This document shows, piece by piece, positions 1 through 8,656 of a DNA stretch of 64,000 nt. Source of the DNA: Polyangiaceae bacterium (GTDB taxonomy: Bacteria; Myxococcota_A; Polyangia; Polyangiales; Polyangiaceae); assembly GCA_025936115.1 (NCBI GenBank), contig JAICTZ010000001.1, positions 432,132 to 496,131 of the forward strand, in the 5' to 3' direction. The notes beneath the pieces were generated by a model. It was given only the letters and a program-made list of their open reading frames with translations, was not told where the DNA came from and ran no database searches. Position 1 is the stretch's first letter, and each line of letters starts with the position of its first letter. The position numbers were made by a program, and so were the translations under genes.

Positions 1-117
1 GACTTCGAAAGGCGCATGGGTAACGCGGCCGAGGCGACGATGGGCGAGCTCCGCAACGCGGGCTCGGAGCTCAAGACGAGCCTCGAACGGCTGTATCACA
101 GCCTGAAGAAGTCCTGA
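1..117 (+). CDS. C-terminal end of an unidentified protein (5' end outside window)
   Basis: Frame 1 is open from the first base to a TGA at 115-117, giving the last 38 residues of a protein whose start lies outside the window. The tail is charged and probably alpha-helical (ERRMGNAAEATM, then LKTSLERLYHSLKK), and ends in lysines. No family can be assigned from so short a piece. Codons are mostly G/C-ending, as in the neighbouring genes, which is why it is taken as coding. Confidence 0.45.
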   Translation, partial: DFERRMGNAAEATMGELRNAGSELKTSLERLYHSLKKS

Positions 118-136
118 GCCCGGCGTCCCCGCTCGC

Positions 137-352
137 TTACGCGGGTAGCCCGACGAGGTCGCCCTCGAACGCCGGCGCGGGCGAAGGACCGGAGTCGGGC
201 ACGCGGTCCGCGCCACGTGAGCTCGTCGGAATGGAGTCCGGCGAGCTCCGCGCAGCCTTGACCAGTGCCCACTGCTCGGGGCCACAGGGTTTCGCGAAGT
301 AGCTCGCGAGGCCAGCCAAGAGACCGAGTGTGACAATGAGCATGTCGACCAC
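137..352 (-). CDS. small single-span membrane protein, hypothetical
   Basis: A 71-residue protein with one hydrophobic segment at the N-terminus (MLIVTLGLLAGLASYF, about residues 4-19), then a soluble Pro/Ser-rich tail. The first codon of the open frame is GTG at 352. An ATG three codons on, at 343, is an equally good start. No strong Shine-Dalgarno is visible. It converges with the partial gene ending at 117. No recognised family; it could be a small inner-membrane accessory protein. Confidence 0.4.
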   Translation of the reverse strand: MVDMLIVTLGLLAGLASYFAKPCGPEQWALVKAARSSPDSIPTSSRGADRVPDSGPSPAPAFEGDLVGLPA

Positions 353-421
353 GCTGGGAGTGAAAACCGTGCACGGTTTCGCGCCGGCTTCGGGGCCGCT
401 TCTAGAAGCTGCGATTGTGCG

Positions 422-1024
422 TCAGTGCGACTTTTCGAGCGCGTGGAGGCGCTCCCGCGCAAGCCGTTCGGGAGCCGCTGGCGCGCCCGGCGTTGCTGGA
501 GCGGCCGGCTGAGCCCGCTCGGCGTCGGCAAGAAACCGCGCGAATTGCCCGGGTGACGCCGCGCCGAGCCAGCGCCCGCGCACGCTCGGACCGTCGGGCG
601 AAAGCACGTAGAACGTCGGCCAGCCCGAGGTCGGAAAGTGTCGCAAAAATTCGGCGTTCTGCTCGCGCTCGGTATCCATGGCGAGAAAGACGTAGCGAGC
701 GTTCGCACCGGGCAACTTCGAGCCGGTGAGCACGAACTTTTGCATCGACGAACACGTGTGGCACCACGCCGCCCACAGATCGACGACGACGAGCTTGTGT
801 TCGCGCCGCGCCCGCGCGAACGCGCCGTTCGGATCGTCGCGATACCACTCGAGCTCGCCGCTCCCCGCATGGGCAGCGACGGGCGTCGCCGGCGTCCCCG
901 CCACACCGTTCGAGCTCGCGCCCGTCGTCCTCGCGGCAAGCGGCGCCGTCCGCACGGGCTCCGCGCGCCGAGCCGCACACGACAGCGTGAGCACCAGACA
1001 CACGGCCGAGCCGCTACGCCGCAT
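422..1024 (-). CDS. thioredoxin-like lipoprotein
   Basis: A 200-residue exported protein. The N-terminus is a lipoprotein-type signal (MRRSGSAVCLVLTLSC, Cys16), followed by a low-complexity Ala/Thr linker to about residue 55 and a thioredoxin fold. The active-site motif is WCHTC (Cys88, Cys91) in the context VVVDLWAAWCHTC, as in the DsbD C-terminal domain and Thioredoxin_7 families. A cis-Pro loop follows (SGWPTFYVLSPDG). It probably carries out periplasmic thiol-disulfide exchange. The ATG at 1022-1024 overlaps the last codons of the upstream membrane-protein gene, whose stop is at 1014-1016, so the two are translationally coupled. A longer open frame extends upstream but is non-coding in composition. 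The tail is Pro/Ala-rich. Confidence 0.8.
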   Translation of the reverse strand: MRRSGSAVCLVLTLSCAARRAEPVRTAPLAARTTGASSNGVAGTPATPVAAHAGSGELEWYRDDPNGAFARARREHKLVVVDLWAAWCHTCSSMQKFVLTGSKLPGANARYVFLAMDTEREQNAEFLRHFPTSGWPTFYVLSPDGPSVRGRWLGAASPGQFARFLADAERAQPAAPATPGAPAAPERLARERLHALEKSH

Positions 1025-1613
1025 CGATGAGCTTCCGTGCCGCGCGCTGGAACGCTCGCTCGCGCCGCACGATGCGAGCAAAGCCGCTGCACGGCGCGGG
1101 CTCGAGCCGCTCCGGACAGGACGCGCACGGTGTGCGGCTCGGCCCGCGTCTTCGATACACCAAGAACCCGAGCCCGAAGCCGCACGCGCTCGCGAGCCAG
1201 GCGTAACTCCGGAAATCCGTAAACAGCGACGCGAGCGCCAGAGCGAAACCGAGCGCCGGCACGAAACGACCGAGCAGCTTGGGCAAGCGCACGAGGAGCG
1301 AGGCAATGCCGAGCGCGGCGGCGACGGCGAGCGAGCCGTAGAGCACACCCACGCTCGGCTCGAGCGTGAACGCGAGCGACCATCCCACCAAAAATCCCGT
1401 GCCGAGCGCGACGCAACCCCGGCACACGCGCTCGCGACGACCGAGCCGGATGAGCTCACTCGCGTAGCGAGCGCACAGGGGGTGATGCGCAAAGCGATGA
1501 AACGCATGCGCGCGCCGCGCAAGCCGATCGAGGGCTCGCGCTACGTCACGCGGGAGCCGCGGGGAAGCGAAGCGAGGTGCCTCGGCGAGCTCGGTGAGCG
1601 GCGCGACGGACAT
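1014..1613 (-). CDS. polytopic membrane protein with paired Cys motifs (DUF2085-like?)
   Basis: A 199-residue protein with about four hydrophobic helices between residues 75 and 165. A His/Cys-containing stretch precedes the first helix (HRFAHHPLCARY, then VCRGCVALGTGF), and a second Cys cluster follows the last (CASCPERLEPAPC). This His...Cys-x2-Cys layout before the first membrane span resembles DUF2085 proteins, but that is a pattern match only. The start is taken at ATG 1613 (MSVAPLTELAEA), just after the stop of the YbjQ-like gene at 1630. The longer frame upstream overlaps that gene and reads as shadow. It is coupled by overlap to the thioredoxin-like gene, so a shared redox or metal role is possible. 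Confidence 0.6.
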   Translation of the reverse strand: MSVAPLTELAEAPRFASPRLPRDVARALDRLARRAHAFHRFAHHPLCARYASELIRLGRRERVCRGCVALGTGFLVGWSLAFTLEPSVGVLYGSLAVAAALGIASLLVRLPKLLGRFVPALGFALALASLFTDFRSYAWLASACGFGLGFLVYRRRGPSRTPCASCPERLEPAPCSGFARIVRRERAFQRAARKLIDAA

Positions 1614-1629
1614 GGCGACGCGCTTCGCG

Positions 1630-1977
1630 TCAGTGGTGGACGGGTGCGAGAATGACGGCCGTGCCGTACGCGACGATTTCGTTCGTATTCTGCATGAGCT
1701 CGCCCGAATCGAAGCGCATGCCGAGCACGGCGTTCGCGCCCAAGTCGATGGCGTGTTGTTCGAGCCGCTGCATCGAGACGTTGCGTGACTCGGTGGCAAG
1801 CTCGGTGAGCGCGCTGATTTCGCCGCCGAAGATCTGCTGGCAACCCGCGCAGGCCGTGCCGATCACGCTCCGCGACCGCACCGTGATGCCCCAGCAGGGC
1901 CCCATCACGCGTTGAATCACGTAACCAGGAGGCGCCTCGAAGGTCGTGAGGATCGGGATCCGATGAACGATCGCCAT
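1630..1977 (-). CDS. YbjQ/UPF0145 family heavy-metal-binding-domain protein
   Basis: A 115-residue cytoplasmic protein of the YbjQ/UPF0145 family. Recognisable parts are the N-terminal strand IPILTTFEAPPGYVIQRVMG, the family-typical stretch WGITVRSRSVIG, a helix with many amphipathic positions (ALTELATESRNVSMQRLEQHA), and the final GANAVLGMRFDSG with a TNEIVAYGTAVIL strand. Family members form pentameric rings, and their molecular role is poorly defined. The start is the ATG at 1975-1977 (MAIVHR). The longer frame to 2052 runs into the promoter side of the divergent lipase gene. It leads a probable three-gene operon with the membrane protein and the thioredoxin-like lipoprotein. Confidence 0.8.
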   Translation of the reverse strand: MAIVHRIPILTTFEAPPGYVIQRVMGPCWGITVRSRSVIGTACAGCQQIFGGEISALTELATESRNVSMQRLEQHAIDLGANAVLGMRFDSGELMQNTNEIVAYGTAVILAPVHH

Positions 1978-2050
1978 GGCGGCGGAAGATAACACCGACC
2001 GACCCGAGTCCGGTACTGGCCGCCGCCCGGCGATCGGCCTAAAAAGGGGC

Positions 2051-3046
2051 ATGGACGCAGCTGCCGCGGCGAAGCGCTCGACCGAGCTCCGATTCGAATC
2101 CGCGCCGCTCTTTCATGTCGAGGGCGGACCGGAGCTGCCGGACGGCACGGCCGAATGGTTCGTCGCGAGCTCGGAACGGCGGCTGCGCGTGGCGCTCTTC
2201 CTGCCCGCGGGCGCGGCGCGCGGCTCCGTCATCGTGAGCGCGGGGCGCACCGAACCGCTCGAGAAGTACGGCGAAGTCGCGCGCGAGCTCGTGGGACGCG
2301 GCTTCGTCACGCTCTTGCACGATTGGGCCGGTCAGGGGCTCTCGTCACGCTTCGGTGACGACCGCTTCTCGTGCGATATCGTCGGCGGCGCGGCAGCGTT
2401 CGTGGCGGATTTTCGGGACATCCTCGCGGCGTACACGGAGCGGCTGCCGGGACCCTGGCTCGCGCTCGCGCATTCGATGGGCGCGGCGCTCACGGCGCTG
2501 GCGTTGACGGATGGTGACGCGCGCTTCGCGGGTGCGGCGCTCTGCGCGCCGATGGTCGAGTTTTCCGTCGGGAAGTTGCCGTTCTGGTTCGTGCGGCTCG
2601 TGGTCGAAGGCGCGGCGCGCGCCGCGGAGACACGGCTCGCGCGGCGCGGCGTTGCCCCGGCCGAGCTCGCTTTCGAGCGCAACGTGCTCACGCACGATCG
2701 TGCGCGCTACGAGCGCACACGTACGCTCTACCGAGCTCACCCCGAGCTTCAGCTCGGCGAACCCACGTGGCGCTGGCTCCGCTTCGCCGTCGAGCTTCGC
2801 GCGGCGCTGCTCGCGCCCGGAGCGCCCGAGCGCATTCGGTGTCCGATCGTCGCCGTCGGCGCCGGCGACGATCGCATCGTGAGCAGCACGGCGATTCGCG
2901 GCTTCGTGGCGCGCGTGCCCCGCGGTCGTTACCTCGAGGTGCCAGGGGCATTCCACGAGATTTTGGTGGAGACCGACGAGCGGCGCGCGCTCTTCTGGCG
3001 CGCGTTCGACGAGCTCGCCGCCGAAGCGCTCGCGACGGCACGCTGA
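2051..3046 (+). CDS. alpha/beta hydrolase, lysophospholipase / monoacylglycerol lipase type
   Basis: A 331-residue serine hydrolase of the Hydrolase_4 group. The nucleophile elbow is AHSMGA with Ser142. The oxyanion-side motif is HDWAGQGLSS (about 90-99). The acid lies in VGAGDDRIV, and the catalytic His in PGAFHEILVE near the C-terminus. Family members cleave ester bonds of monoacylglycerols or lysophospholipids; the substrate here is not known. The start chosen is ATG 2051, preceded by AAAAAGGGG as a ribosome-binding site. An in-frame ATG at 1976 overlaps the start of the divergent YbjQ-like gene and adds a non-conserved leader. No signal peptide, so probably cytoplasmic. Confidence 0.85.
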   Translation: MDAAAAAKRSTELRFESAPLFHVEGGPELPDGTAEWFVASSERRLRVALFLPAGAARGSVIVSAGRTEPLEKYGEVARELVGRGFVTLLHDWAGQGLSSRFGDDRFSCDIVGGAAAFVADFRDILAAYTERLPGPWLALAHSMGAALTALALTDGDARFAGAALCAPMVEFSVGKLPFWFVRLVVEGAARAAETRLARRGVAPAELAFERNVLTHDRARYERTRTLYRAHPELQLGEPTWRWLRFAVELRAALLAPGAPERIRCPIVAVGAGDDRIVSSTAIRGFVARVPRGRYLEVPGAFHEILVETDERRALFWRAFDELAAEALATAR

Positions 3047-3150
3047 CGAGTCCGAGCGTCGATGGCTGCGCTTGCTAGGACGTTGATCGGCCGGTCGGCG
3101 CTTTTGTCTGGCGGTTTGGCCCAGAGCTGGTACTGAACATAAGCTCAGTC

Positions 3151-3423
3151 ATGCCTACCGCATCCAGTGAAACTGCAGAGTCCGCTGTCGACTACGACTT
3201 CGCCCCGATCGCGGAGGTGGAGGTGAACGACACCCAATACCGTGTGGACGCCGGCTTTCGAGGTGCTGTCGCCATCTCCGCCAAGAGCAGCGGTTCTTGG
3301 TCGTGGAGCGTCGTCGCCGAGGGTCGCTGGGATGGGTTGAGCCTCAAAGCGAAGGCGCTCGATCGCCCCATCGTCATGGAGCTCGAGAAGGCGCTGCGAG
3401 CGGCCGCTACGTCGAGCGACTGA
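3151..3423 (+). CDS. small hypothetical protein
   Basis: A 90-residue soluble protein with no recognised family. The middle reads as a run of short beta strands (EVEVNDTQYRVDAGFRG, then GSWSWSVVAEGRWDG), and the end as a helix (IVMELEKALRAAATS). Codon use is G/C-ending, like its neighbours. It converges with the LysR gene, with about 60 bp between them. The start ATG at 3151 is preceded by only a weak ribosome-binding site. Confidence 0.45.
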   Translation: MPTASSETAESAVDYDFAPIAEVEVNDTQYRVDAGFRGAVAISAKSSGSWSWSVVAEGRWDGLSLKAKALDRPIVMELEKALRAAATSSD

Positions 3424-3483
3424 GCTCGTCGTCAAGGTCGAGTCGAGCGGTTGGACGACCAAATCTCGCTCGCCAAGCTCGAG

Positions 3484-4404
3484 TCAAGGGAGCTCGTTCC
3501 AAGGCGGGTCAGCGCCCCAACGTTCGGTCATGAACGCGAGCACGGCGGCGACTCGGCGGGGCAACGGCTCGCGCCGCACGCGCACGGACCGGAGAACGCT
3601 CGGTTCCCCTTCCCACGTCGGAAGCACGCGTTCGAGCCGGCCACTCGCGAGCTCCTCGACGACGTCCCAGGTTTCCCGAAGAGCGATCCCGAGTCCGTCG
3701 AGGCACCATTCGTGGAGGACGTCGGCGCTGTCGCTCGCCAAGCTTCCGCTCACGGAGACGCGCGCGCGACGGCGTTCGTGCACGAGCGGCCACACGGCTT
3801 CGGCGCCGCTGCTCGGCGTGGACACCAAGCAATCGTGTTGTTTGAGCTCACCGAGCACGCGCGGCGTGCCGCGACGTTCGAGGTAGGCGGGCGACGCGAC
3901 GAGAACGCGGCGACTCGACGTGAGGCGGCGCGCGACGAGCAGAGGGTCCGTCGGAGTTTCCGCGACGATGGCGAGATCGAAATCGCTCGCCACCAGATCC
4001 GCAACTCTGTCGCATAGGTGCAGCTCGAACTCGACGAGCGGATGAACGCGCCGGTATTCGGCGACGGCGCGCGCGACGACTTTGCGACCGAATCCGAACG
4101 GCGCCGTGAGACGAACGCGTCCGGCGACGCTCTCGCGACCCGTGGACGCCACGTCGAACGCTTGCTCGAGGTGGCGCAGCACTTCACGCGCGTGCACCGA
4201 GATTTTGCGCCCCTCGGGCGTGAGCGCGACGTGCCGTGTGTTGCGCTCGAAGAGCGGCGCGTCGAGCACGCGCTCGAGCCGCGCGATCTGCTTGCTCACC
4301 GCACCGGGCGAAAGCTCGAGCTCACGCGCGGCCGCGGAAAATCCGCCGAGGCGTGCGACGGCGAGGAAAACCCGCAAGTCGCCCACGTGATCCAGCGTTT
4401 CCAT
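3484..4404 (-). CDS. LysR-family transcriptional regulator
   Basis: A 306-residue one-component regulator. Residues 5-65 are the LysR winged helix-turn-helix (FLAVARLGGFSAAARELELS, then AVSKQIARLERVLDAPLFER). Residues about 90-295 are the periplasmic-binding-protein-like effector domain, with the usual opening GRVRLTAPFGFGR. The sequence is closest to the CrgA/DmlR-type group, in which the domain ends with a basic WVRL-like segment. The effector and target genes are unknown. LysR regulators often act on a divergent neighbour, but the gene upstream (4479-5270) is co-oriented, so the target is unclear. Confidence 0.88.
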   Translation of the reverse strand: METLDHVGDLRVFLAVARLGGFSAAARELELSPGAVSKQIARLERVLDAPLFERNTRHVALTPEGRKISVHAREVLRHLEQAFDVASTGRESVAGRVRLTAPFGFGRKVVARAVAEYRRVHPLVEFELHLCDRVADLVASDFDLAIVAETPTDPLLVARRLTSSRRVLVASPAYLERRGTPRVLGELKQHDCLVSTPSSGAEAVWPLVHERRRARVSVSGSLASDSADVLHEWCLDGLGIALRETWDVVEELASGRLERVLPTWEGEPSVLRSVRVRREPLPRRVAAVLAFMTERWGADPPWNELP

Positions 4405-4478
4405 ACGCGCACGAGATGTGCCTCATCTTTTCCGCGCGAGCAACGTACGGCGTGGCCGCGCGCGGCGTGGGCAAAACA

Positions 4479-5270
4479 TCATTGGCAGGAGGCGCTGCAA
4501 GCACTCCCGGTCGCGCACGTGCCCACCGCGAGCGCGGCGTCGGTGGCAGGGCCTGCGCTCGGATCCTGCAAGCTCGGCTCGTGGCCGCCCGGCGCGCTCA
4601 GAATCACGGCCTTGCATGGGCCGTCCGATTGACCCTGGAGGCATTGGGCGAGAGAGTGGGTGCCGCAATAACAGTCGATATCGGTGCAACCCGCGTCGAT
4701 CACACACTGAGCGATGTCCTCACAGCCCGGCGTGTTCTGACACGCCTCGAGCTCCTGCTGACAGCCGCTGCAAAGACAGCGGCCGCAGGTGTTGTCCGCG
4801 CAAGCGAGGCAGCGCGTTTCGAACGGAACGCTGAGGTCGTCGGGGTTGCACGCGGGAGCGCCGCCTTCACCCGCGGCTCCGCTCGACACGCCGGCTTCGC
4901 CGCCGAGCGGCGAGCCACCGCCGTTCCCCGCAGCAGCTCCGCCGCCCTTGCCACCCATGGACGCGCCTGCTTTGCCTGCGGCGCCCGCGCGGCCGTCGTT
5001 GCCTGCTCCTCCGCCGCGCCCGCTGCTCGCCGTGCCGCCACTCGCCCCCGACCCGCCGCTGCCGCTCTTGCCGGCAGCCGCACCGCTGCTGCTCGTTCCC
5101 GCTGCTGCATGACCCGCCGCGCCGGTGCCCCGACCTGCCGTGTTCCGTGCGGGCGGTTCGTTCTGGTCCGTCGTCGAGGAGCCGCCGCACCCGTAGGCAG
5201 CGACAACGAACCCAACTGCGCCGATCCCCCACGCCCTACCAAGCCTCATTCCCAAGGAGCCAAGCGCCAT
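4479..5270 (-). CDS. Cys-rich secreted lipoprotein with Gly-rich linker
   Basis: A 263-residue predicted lipoprotein. The signal segment (IGAVGFVVAAYGC) is followed by a Gly/Ser/Ala linker of roughly 100 residues. The C-terminal domain of about 125 residues has 18 cysteines, in short repeats such as CLACADNTCGRCLC, CQQELEAC and CVIDAGC. So many cysteines in an exported domain suggest a disulfide-knotted fold. The same plan recurs in other Myxococcota surface lipoproteins, but the function is unknown. ATG 5270 is used; a second ATG at 5249 would leave a shorter n-region and is equally plausible. Confidence 0.65.
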   Translation of the reverse strand: MALGSLGMRLGRAWGIGAVGFVVAAYGCGGSSTTDQNEPPARNTAGRGTGAAGHAAAGTSSSGAAAGKSGSGGSGASGGTASSGRGGGAGNDGRAGAAGKAGASMGGKGGGAAAGNGGGSPLGGEAGVSSGAAGEGGAPACNPDDLSVPFETRCLACADNTCGRCLCSGCQQELEACQNTPGCEDIAQCVIDAGCTDIDCYCGTHSLAQCLQGQSDGPCKAVILSAPGGHEPSLQDPSAGPATDAALAVGTCATGSACSASCQ

Positions 5271-5351
5271 GGCTGGGATCTAGCACGATCGCGCGCGGGT
5301 AAAATGCAGCAGAAGATGCGCGCTAATCCAGGAAGTTTACAGTGCGTGCCC

Positions 5352-5762
5352 ATGAGCTCCGCGCCGCCCATTCCCGTCCAAGGCCTGGCCCACATCGGCA
5401 TTCGCGTCCACGACCTCGCACGCTCGCTGCACTTTTACGGCCTGCTCGGCTTCACGAAAACGACTGGACCCATAGGTCCTGAGCCCGTCGCCATTCTCGA
5501 TCACCCGTCAGGCGTCGAAATCAATTTGGTGTTGAACGCTCCGCTCGCCAAGGAACCGAACGTCTTGATGGACGTGCCCGCAAAGCACGCCGGCATCACG
5601 CATATCGCGCTGCTCTGCCCGGATATTCTCGCGGCGAAGGCGCGCCTCGAGGCGGAAGGATTTCCCTTGAGCGGAGGCCCGCTCGAGTTCTTTCCGGGCG
5701 CGCACGGCATCTTCGTGCGCGACCCAGACGGCAACGTGATCGAGCTGCACCAGCGCGGGTGA
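5352..5762 (+). CDS. glyoxalase / vicinal-oxygen-chelate fold protein
   Basis: A 136-residue single-domain VOC protein. It has the two half-repeats of the fold. The first begins LAHIGIRVHDLARSLHFYGL, with a metal-type His. The second begins HAGITHIALLCPDI. The closing signature is RDPDGNVIELHQ, whose Glu is a typical metal ligand. Family members include glyoxalase I and extradiol dioxygenases; the substrate cannot be inferred. The start is ATG 5352 (MSSAPPI). The open frame runs far upstream, but that part lies over the Cys-rich lipoprotein on the other strand and is not coding. Confidence 0.82.
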   Translation: MSSAPPIPVQGLAHIGIRVHDLARSLHFYGLLGFTKTTGPIGPEPVAILDHPSGVEINLVLNAPLAKEPNVLMDVPAKHAGITHIALLCPDILAAKARLEAEGFPLSGGPLEFFPGAHGIFVRDPDGNVIELHQRG

Positions 5763-5786
5763 GGATGCGTGGCTCACGTGACGTGG

Positions 5787-5819
5787 CTCACCTCACGTCG
5801 GTCACGTCGTGAAGGTGAG
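5787..5819. terminator. inverted repeat in convergent gap, possible bidirectional terminator
   Basis: The arms CTCACCTCACG (5787-5797) and CGTGAAGGTGAG (5808-5819) pair as a stem of about 11 bp with one bulge and a 10-nt loop. It lies between the convergent glyoxalase-like and dehydrogenase genes and overlaps the last codons of the latter. There is no T-run, as is common in high-GC genomes. Confidence 0.35.
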
Positions 5820-6848
5820 GATCGTCTTTACGTCCTCGGGCTGATGCGTGAAGGCCGATTCCCACTGGTCGAGCGGCACGCGGCGCGTCACGAGTCCGGC
5901 GAGCCACGCCCGCTCGGCGCGTGCGAGCGCTTTGGCCGCTGCCTCGTAATGGCGCCGATTGGCGTTGACGGAGCCGAGCACGACGAGGTTTTCGAGCACG
6001 AACTCCCGGTTCAACGCGCCTGGATCGACGCTCATCGTGCGACCACCCGACGAGACGCCCGTCAGGCACACGATGCCGTCCGCCGCCGCTGCGCGCACCA
6101 CGTCGAAGAACAGCGCGGGCGCGCCGGTGCATTCGAAAATGATGTCCCAATCGCGGCCGAGCGCCGCGATGCCGTCCGCGTGGTAGCTCGCACCGAGCGC
6201 GCGCACGAGCGCGGGTTTGGGTCCGCTCTCCGTGCGATCGAGCACGTGCACCTCGAGTCCCTGCTGCACGCCGAGCAGCGCCGCGAGGATCCCGATGGGC
6301 CCCGCGCCCACCACGAGCACCCGCTTCGGCGCCCAGTGGGCGCGCTCGCCCGTACGCCGCACGTGCTCCCACGCTTTGGCGACGACGCTCGTCGGCTCGA
6401 GCAGCACGCCGAGCTCCCCGAGCTCCGGCTCGACCTTGACGAGGTAGCGCGCAAAGCTCCGGTAGCGTTCAGCGCCGAAGCCGTGCAAGCCGCGAATACC
6501 GTGCTCGGTGTAGCGGCCGTTCTTGCACATGTCCCATTCGCCGACGCGGCAGCTCGAGCAGGGCACCGGATCGGGGCGCCGCACGATACCGACGACCCAA
6601 TCGCCGGCCGCAAATCCGCTCTCGGGCGGCGCCTCGCGCACGCGTCCAATCGACTCGTGCCCGAGAATCAGCCGCTCTTGCCCTTCCGGCGCCTGACCGT
6701 ACTTGCCATCCAGGATCTCGTGATCGGTGCCGCAGAGGCCAATCGCATGCGTCGCGACCAAGACCTCACCCTCGGTCTCCGGCGGCTCCGGCACATCGAC
6801 GAGGGCGGCGGAGCCGCTCGAAGTAGGCACGACGGTGAGGGCACGCAT
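5802..6848 (-). CDS. zinc-type medium-chain dehydrogenase, glucose 1-dehydrogenase-like
   Basis: A 348-residue MDR enzyme. The catalytic zinc region is GLCGTDHEIL (Cys39), followed by LILGHESIGRV (His64, Glu65). A structural-zinc loop has Cys97, Cys100 and Cys108 (CSSCRVGEWDMC). The Rossmann fold has VLVVGAGPIGIL. The GTDHEILDGKYG motif and overall length match the glucose 1-dehydrogenase group, which oxidises glucose to gluconolactone with NAD(P)+. The gene lies just downstream of the GH15 gene on the same strand (14 bp apart). A pathway in which GH15 releases glucose and this enzyme oxidises it is plausible but inferred. Confidence 0.8.
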   Translation of the reverse strand: MRALTVVPTSSGSAALVDVPEPPETEGEVLVATHAIGLCGTDHEILDGKYGQAPEGQERLILGHESIGRVREAPPESGFAAGDWVVGIVRRPDPVPCSSCRVGEWDMCKNGRYTEHGIRGLHGFGAERYRSFARYLVKVEPELGELGVLLEPTSVVAKAWEHVRRTGERAHWAPKRVLVVGAGPIGILAALLGVQQGLEVHVLDRTESGPKPALVRALGASYHADGIAALGRDWDIIFECTGAPALFFDVVRAAAADGIVCLTGVSSGGRTMSVDPGALNREFVLENLVVLGSVNANRRHYEAAAKALARAERAWLAGLVTRRVPLDQWESAFTHQPEDVKTILTFTT

Positions 6849-6862
6849 GGGAGCTCCTTCGC

Positions 6863-8656
6863 TCAGCTTTGCCGGCGATGTAGCGCCGGGCCGGTTTGGG
6901 CCGAGAGGTTATGCGCCGTGTTGACGAGCCCGACGTGCGAAAACGCCTGCGGGAAATTACCGACGAGGCGCTTGCTCGCCGGATCGAATTCCTCGGACAA
7001 GAGACCTAGGTCGTTCCTGAGCGCGATCAGCCGCTCGAAGAGCTGCCGCGCCTCGTCCGTGCGATCCGAGAGGGCATAGCAGTCCGCGAGCCAGAAGCTG
7101 CACGCGAGGAACACGCCTTCTCCCGGGGGCAAGCCGTCTTGTCCGCGTGTCGGGTAGCGTTGGACGAAGCCCTCCTTCACGAGCTCGCGCTCGATCGCCG
7201 CGATCGTGCCGATCACCCGTGCATCCTGTACGGGCAGAAATCCGACTTGGGGCATGAGCAATAGGCTCGCGTCCAGGTGTTCGGAGCCGTAGGCCTGAGT
7301 GAAGGCCCGTTTGTTCGCGTTCCACCCGTGCGCACAAACGTCGGCGTGGATTTGGTCGCGCAAGGCGCGCCAGCGGTCGACGGGACCCGGCAGGCGGGCG
7401 TGCTCGACGCTCTTCACGGCGCGATCGAAGGCGACCCACGTCATGACCTTGGAGTGCGTGAAATGCTGGCGCGGTCCGCGCGTCTCCCAGATGCCGTCGT
7501 CGGGCTTCTGCCAGGCGCCTTCGAGAAAGTCGAGCAGCGCCCGCTCGACGTTCCACGACGCGGGATCGGGCGGAATGCCCGCGCGGCGCGTTTGAAACAG
7601 GGCGTCGATGACCTCGCCATACACGTCGAGCTGCAACTGGCCGACTGCCGCATTGCCCGCGCGCACGGGGCGCGAGCCCGCGTAACCGGGCAACCAATCG
7701 AGCTCGTACTCGGCGATGCGCCGCTCGCCGCCCAGGCCGTACATGATCTGCAGCTTGGCCGGATCACCCGCGATGGCGCGCAAGAGCCAGTCGCGCCAGG
7801 CGGCGGCCTCGGCTTCATAACCCCCGAGCGTTAGCGCATACAGCGTGAAGGTCGCGTCGCGCAACCAGCAATAGCGGTAGTCCCAATTGCGCGTGCCGCC
7901 GAGCCGTTCGGGCAGCGACATGGTGGGCGCGGCGACGATGCCGCCCGTCGGCGCGTACGTGAGCGCCTTGAGCACGAGCAACGACGAGCACACGGCGTCT
8001 CGATAGGGACCCTCGTAGGAGCAGCGGCACGACCACTCGCGCCACCACGCCTCCGTGTCGGCGAGCGCCTTCTCCGCGTCGGGCGGCGGCGGGAGCTCTT
8101 CGTGCGACGCCTGCCAGGAGAGCACGGCGTGCAGGCGCTGGCCGGCACGCACCGTGAAGTCGGCGACGGTCGTCAGGTTTTCGCCGTGCGTTTCGAAATC
8201 GGTGTGCAGGTAAAGGGAATCGGCGCCCGCGATGAAGCGGAGCCGGCGGTCGGGCGTGCGGCGCACCCAGGGGAGCACGGAGCCGTAATCGAAGCGTGCG
8301 ACGAGCTCCATGCGCATGGGGACGGCGCCGTCGAGTCCTTCGACGATGCGCACGACGTCCGGCGTGCGATCGCGAGGTGGCATGCAATCGATGACTTTCA
8401 CGCGGCCTTCGGGCGTCGTGAACGTCGTCTCGAGCACTAGCGTGCCGTCGCGGTACGAGCGCGTCGTGCGCGCCAGGTCGGCGCCCTGCGGCGCGATGAG
8501 CCAGCGTCCGTGCTCCGGCCCGCCGAGCAACGCCGCGAAGCAAGCGCCCGAGTCGAAGCGCGGGACGCACATCCAGTCGAACGATCCGTCGCGTCCGACG
8601 AGCGCCACCGTCTGGGTGTCGCCGACGAGCGCGTAGTCCTCGATACGCAGGGGCAT
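6863..8656 (-). CDS. glycoside hydrolase family 15 protein (glucoamylase/trehalase type)
   Basis: A 597-residue protein of the GH15 glucoamylase-like family. It opens MPLRIEDYALVGDTQTVALV and GRDGSFDWMCVPRFDSG, the standard N-terminal beta-sandwich start of this group. The (alpha/alpha)6 barrel carries NWDYRYCWLRDATFT. The conserved closing segment is GEGVFLACSFWLADCY, with a catalytic-type Glu, then SEEFDP near the end. Relatives hydrolyse alpha-glucosidic bonds of starch-like glucans or trehalose. There is no signal peptide, so a cytoplasmic role in glycogen or trehalose use is likely. The start is ATG 8656; the frame runs 46 codons further upstream without coding character. It pairs with the downstream glucose-dehydrogenase-like gene. 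Confidence 0.85.
   Translation of the reverse strand: MPLRIEDYALVGDTQTVALVGRDGSFDWMCVPRFDSGACFAALLGGPEHGRWLIAPQGADLARTTRSYRDGTLVLETTFTTPEGRVKVIDCMPPRDRTPDVVRIVEGLDGAVPMRMELVARFDYGSVLPWVRRTPDRRLRFIAGADSLYLHTDFETHGENLTTVADFTVRAGQRLHAVLSWQASHEELPPPPDAEKALADTEAWWREWSCRCSYEGPYRDAVCSSLLVLKALTYAPTGGIVAAPTMSLPERLGGTRNWDYRYCWLRDATFTLYALTLGGYEAEAAAWRDWLLRAIAGDPAKLQIMYGLGGERRIAEYELDWLPGYAGSRPVRAGNAAVGQLQLDVYGEVIDALFQTRRAGIPPDPASWNVERALLDFLEGAWQKPDDGIWETRGPRQHFTHSKVMTWVAFDRAVKSVEHARLPGPVDRWRALRDQIHADVCAHGWNANKRAFTQAYGSEHLDASLLLMPQVGFLPVQDARVIGTIAAIERELVKEGFVQRYPTRGQDGLPPGEGVFLACSFWLADCYALSDRTDEARQLFERLIALRNDLGLLSEEFDPASKRLVGNFPQAFSHVGLVNTAHNLSAQTGPALHRRQS

Noticed and set aside
2039..2320. Minus-strand ORFs inside the lipase gene
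   Set aside because: Out-of-frame shadows without coding character; the lipase carries its full set of motifs.
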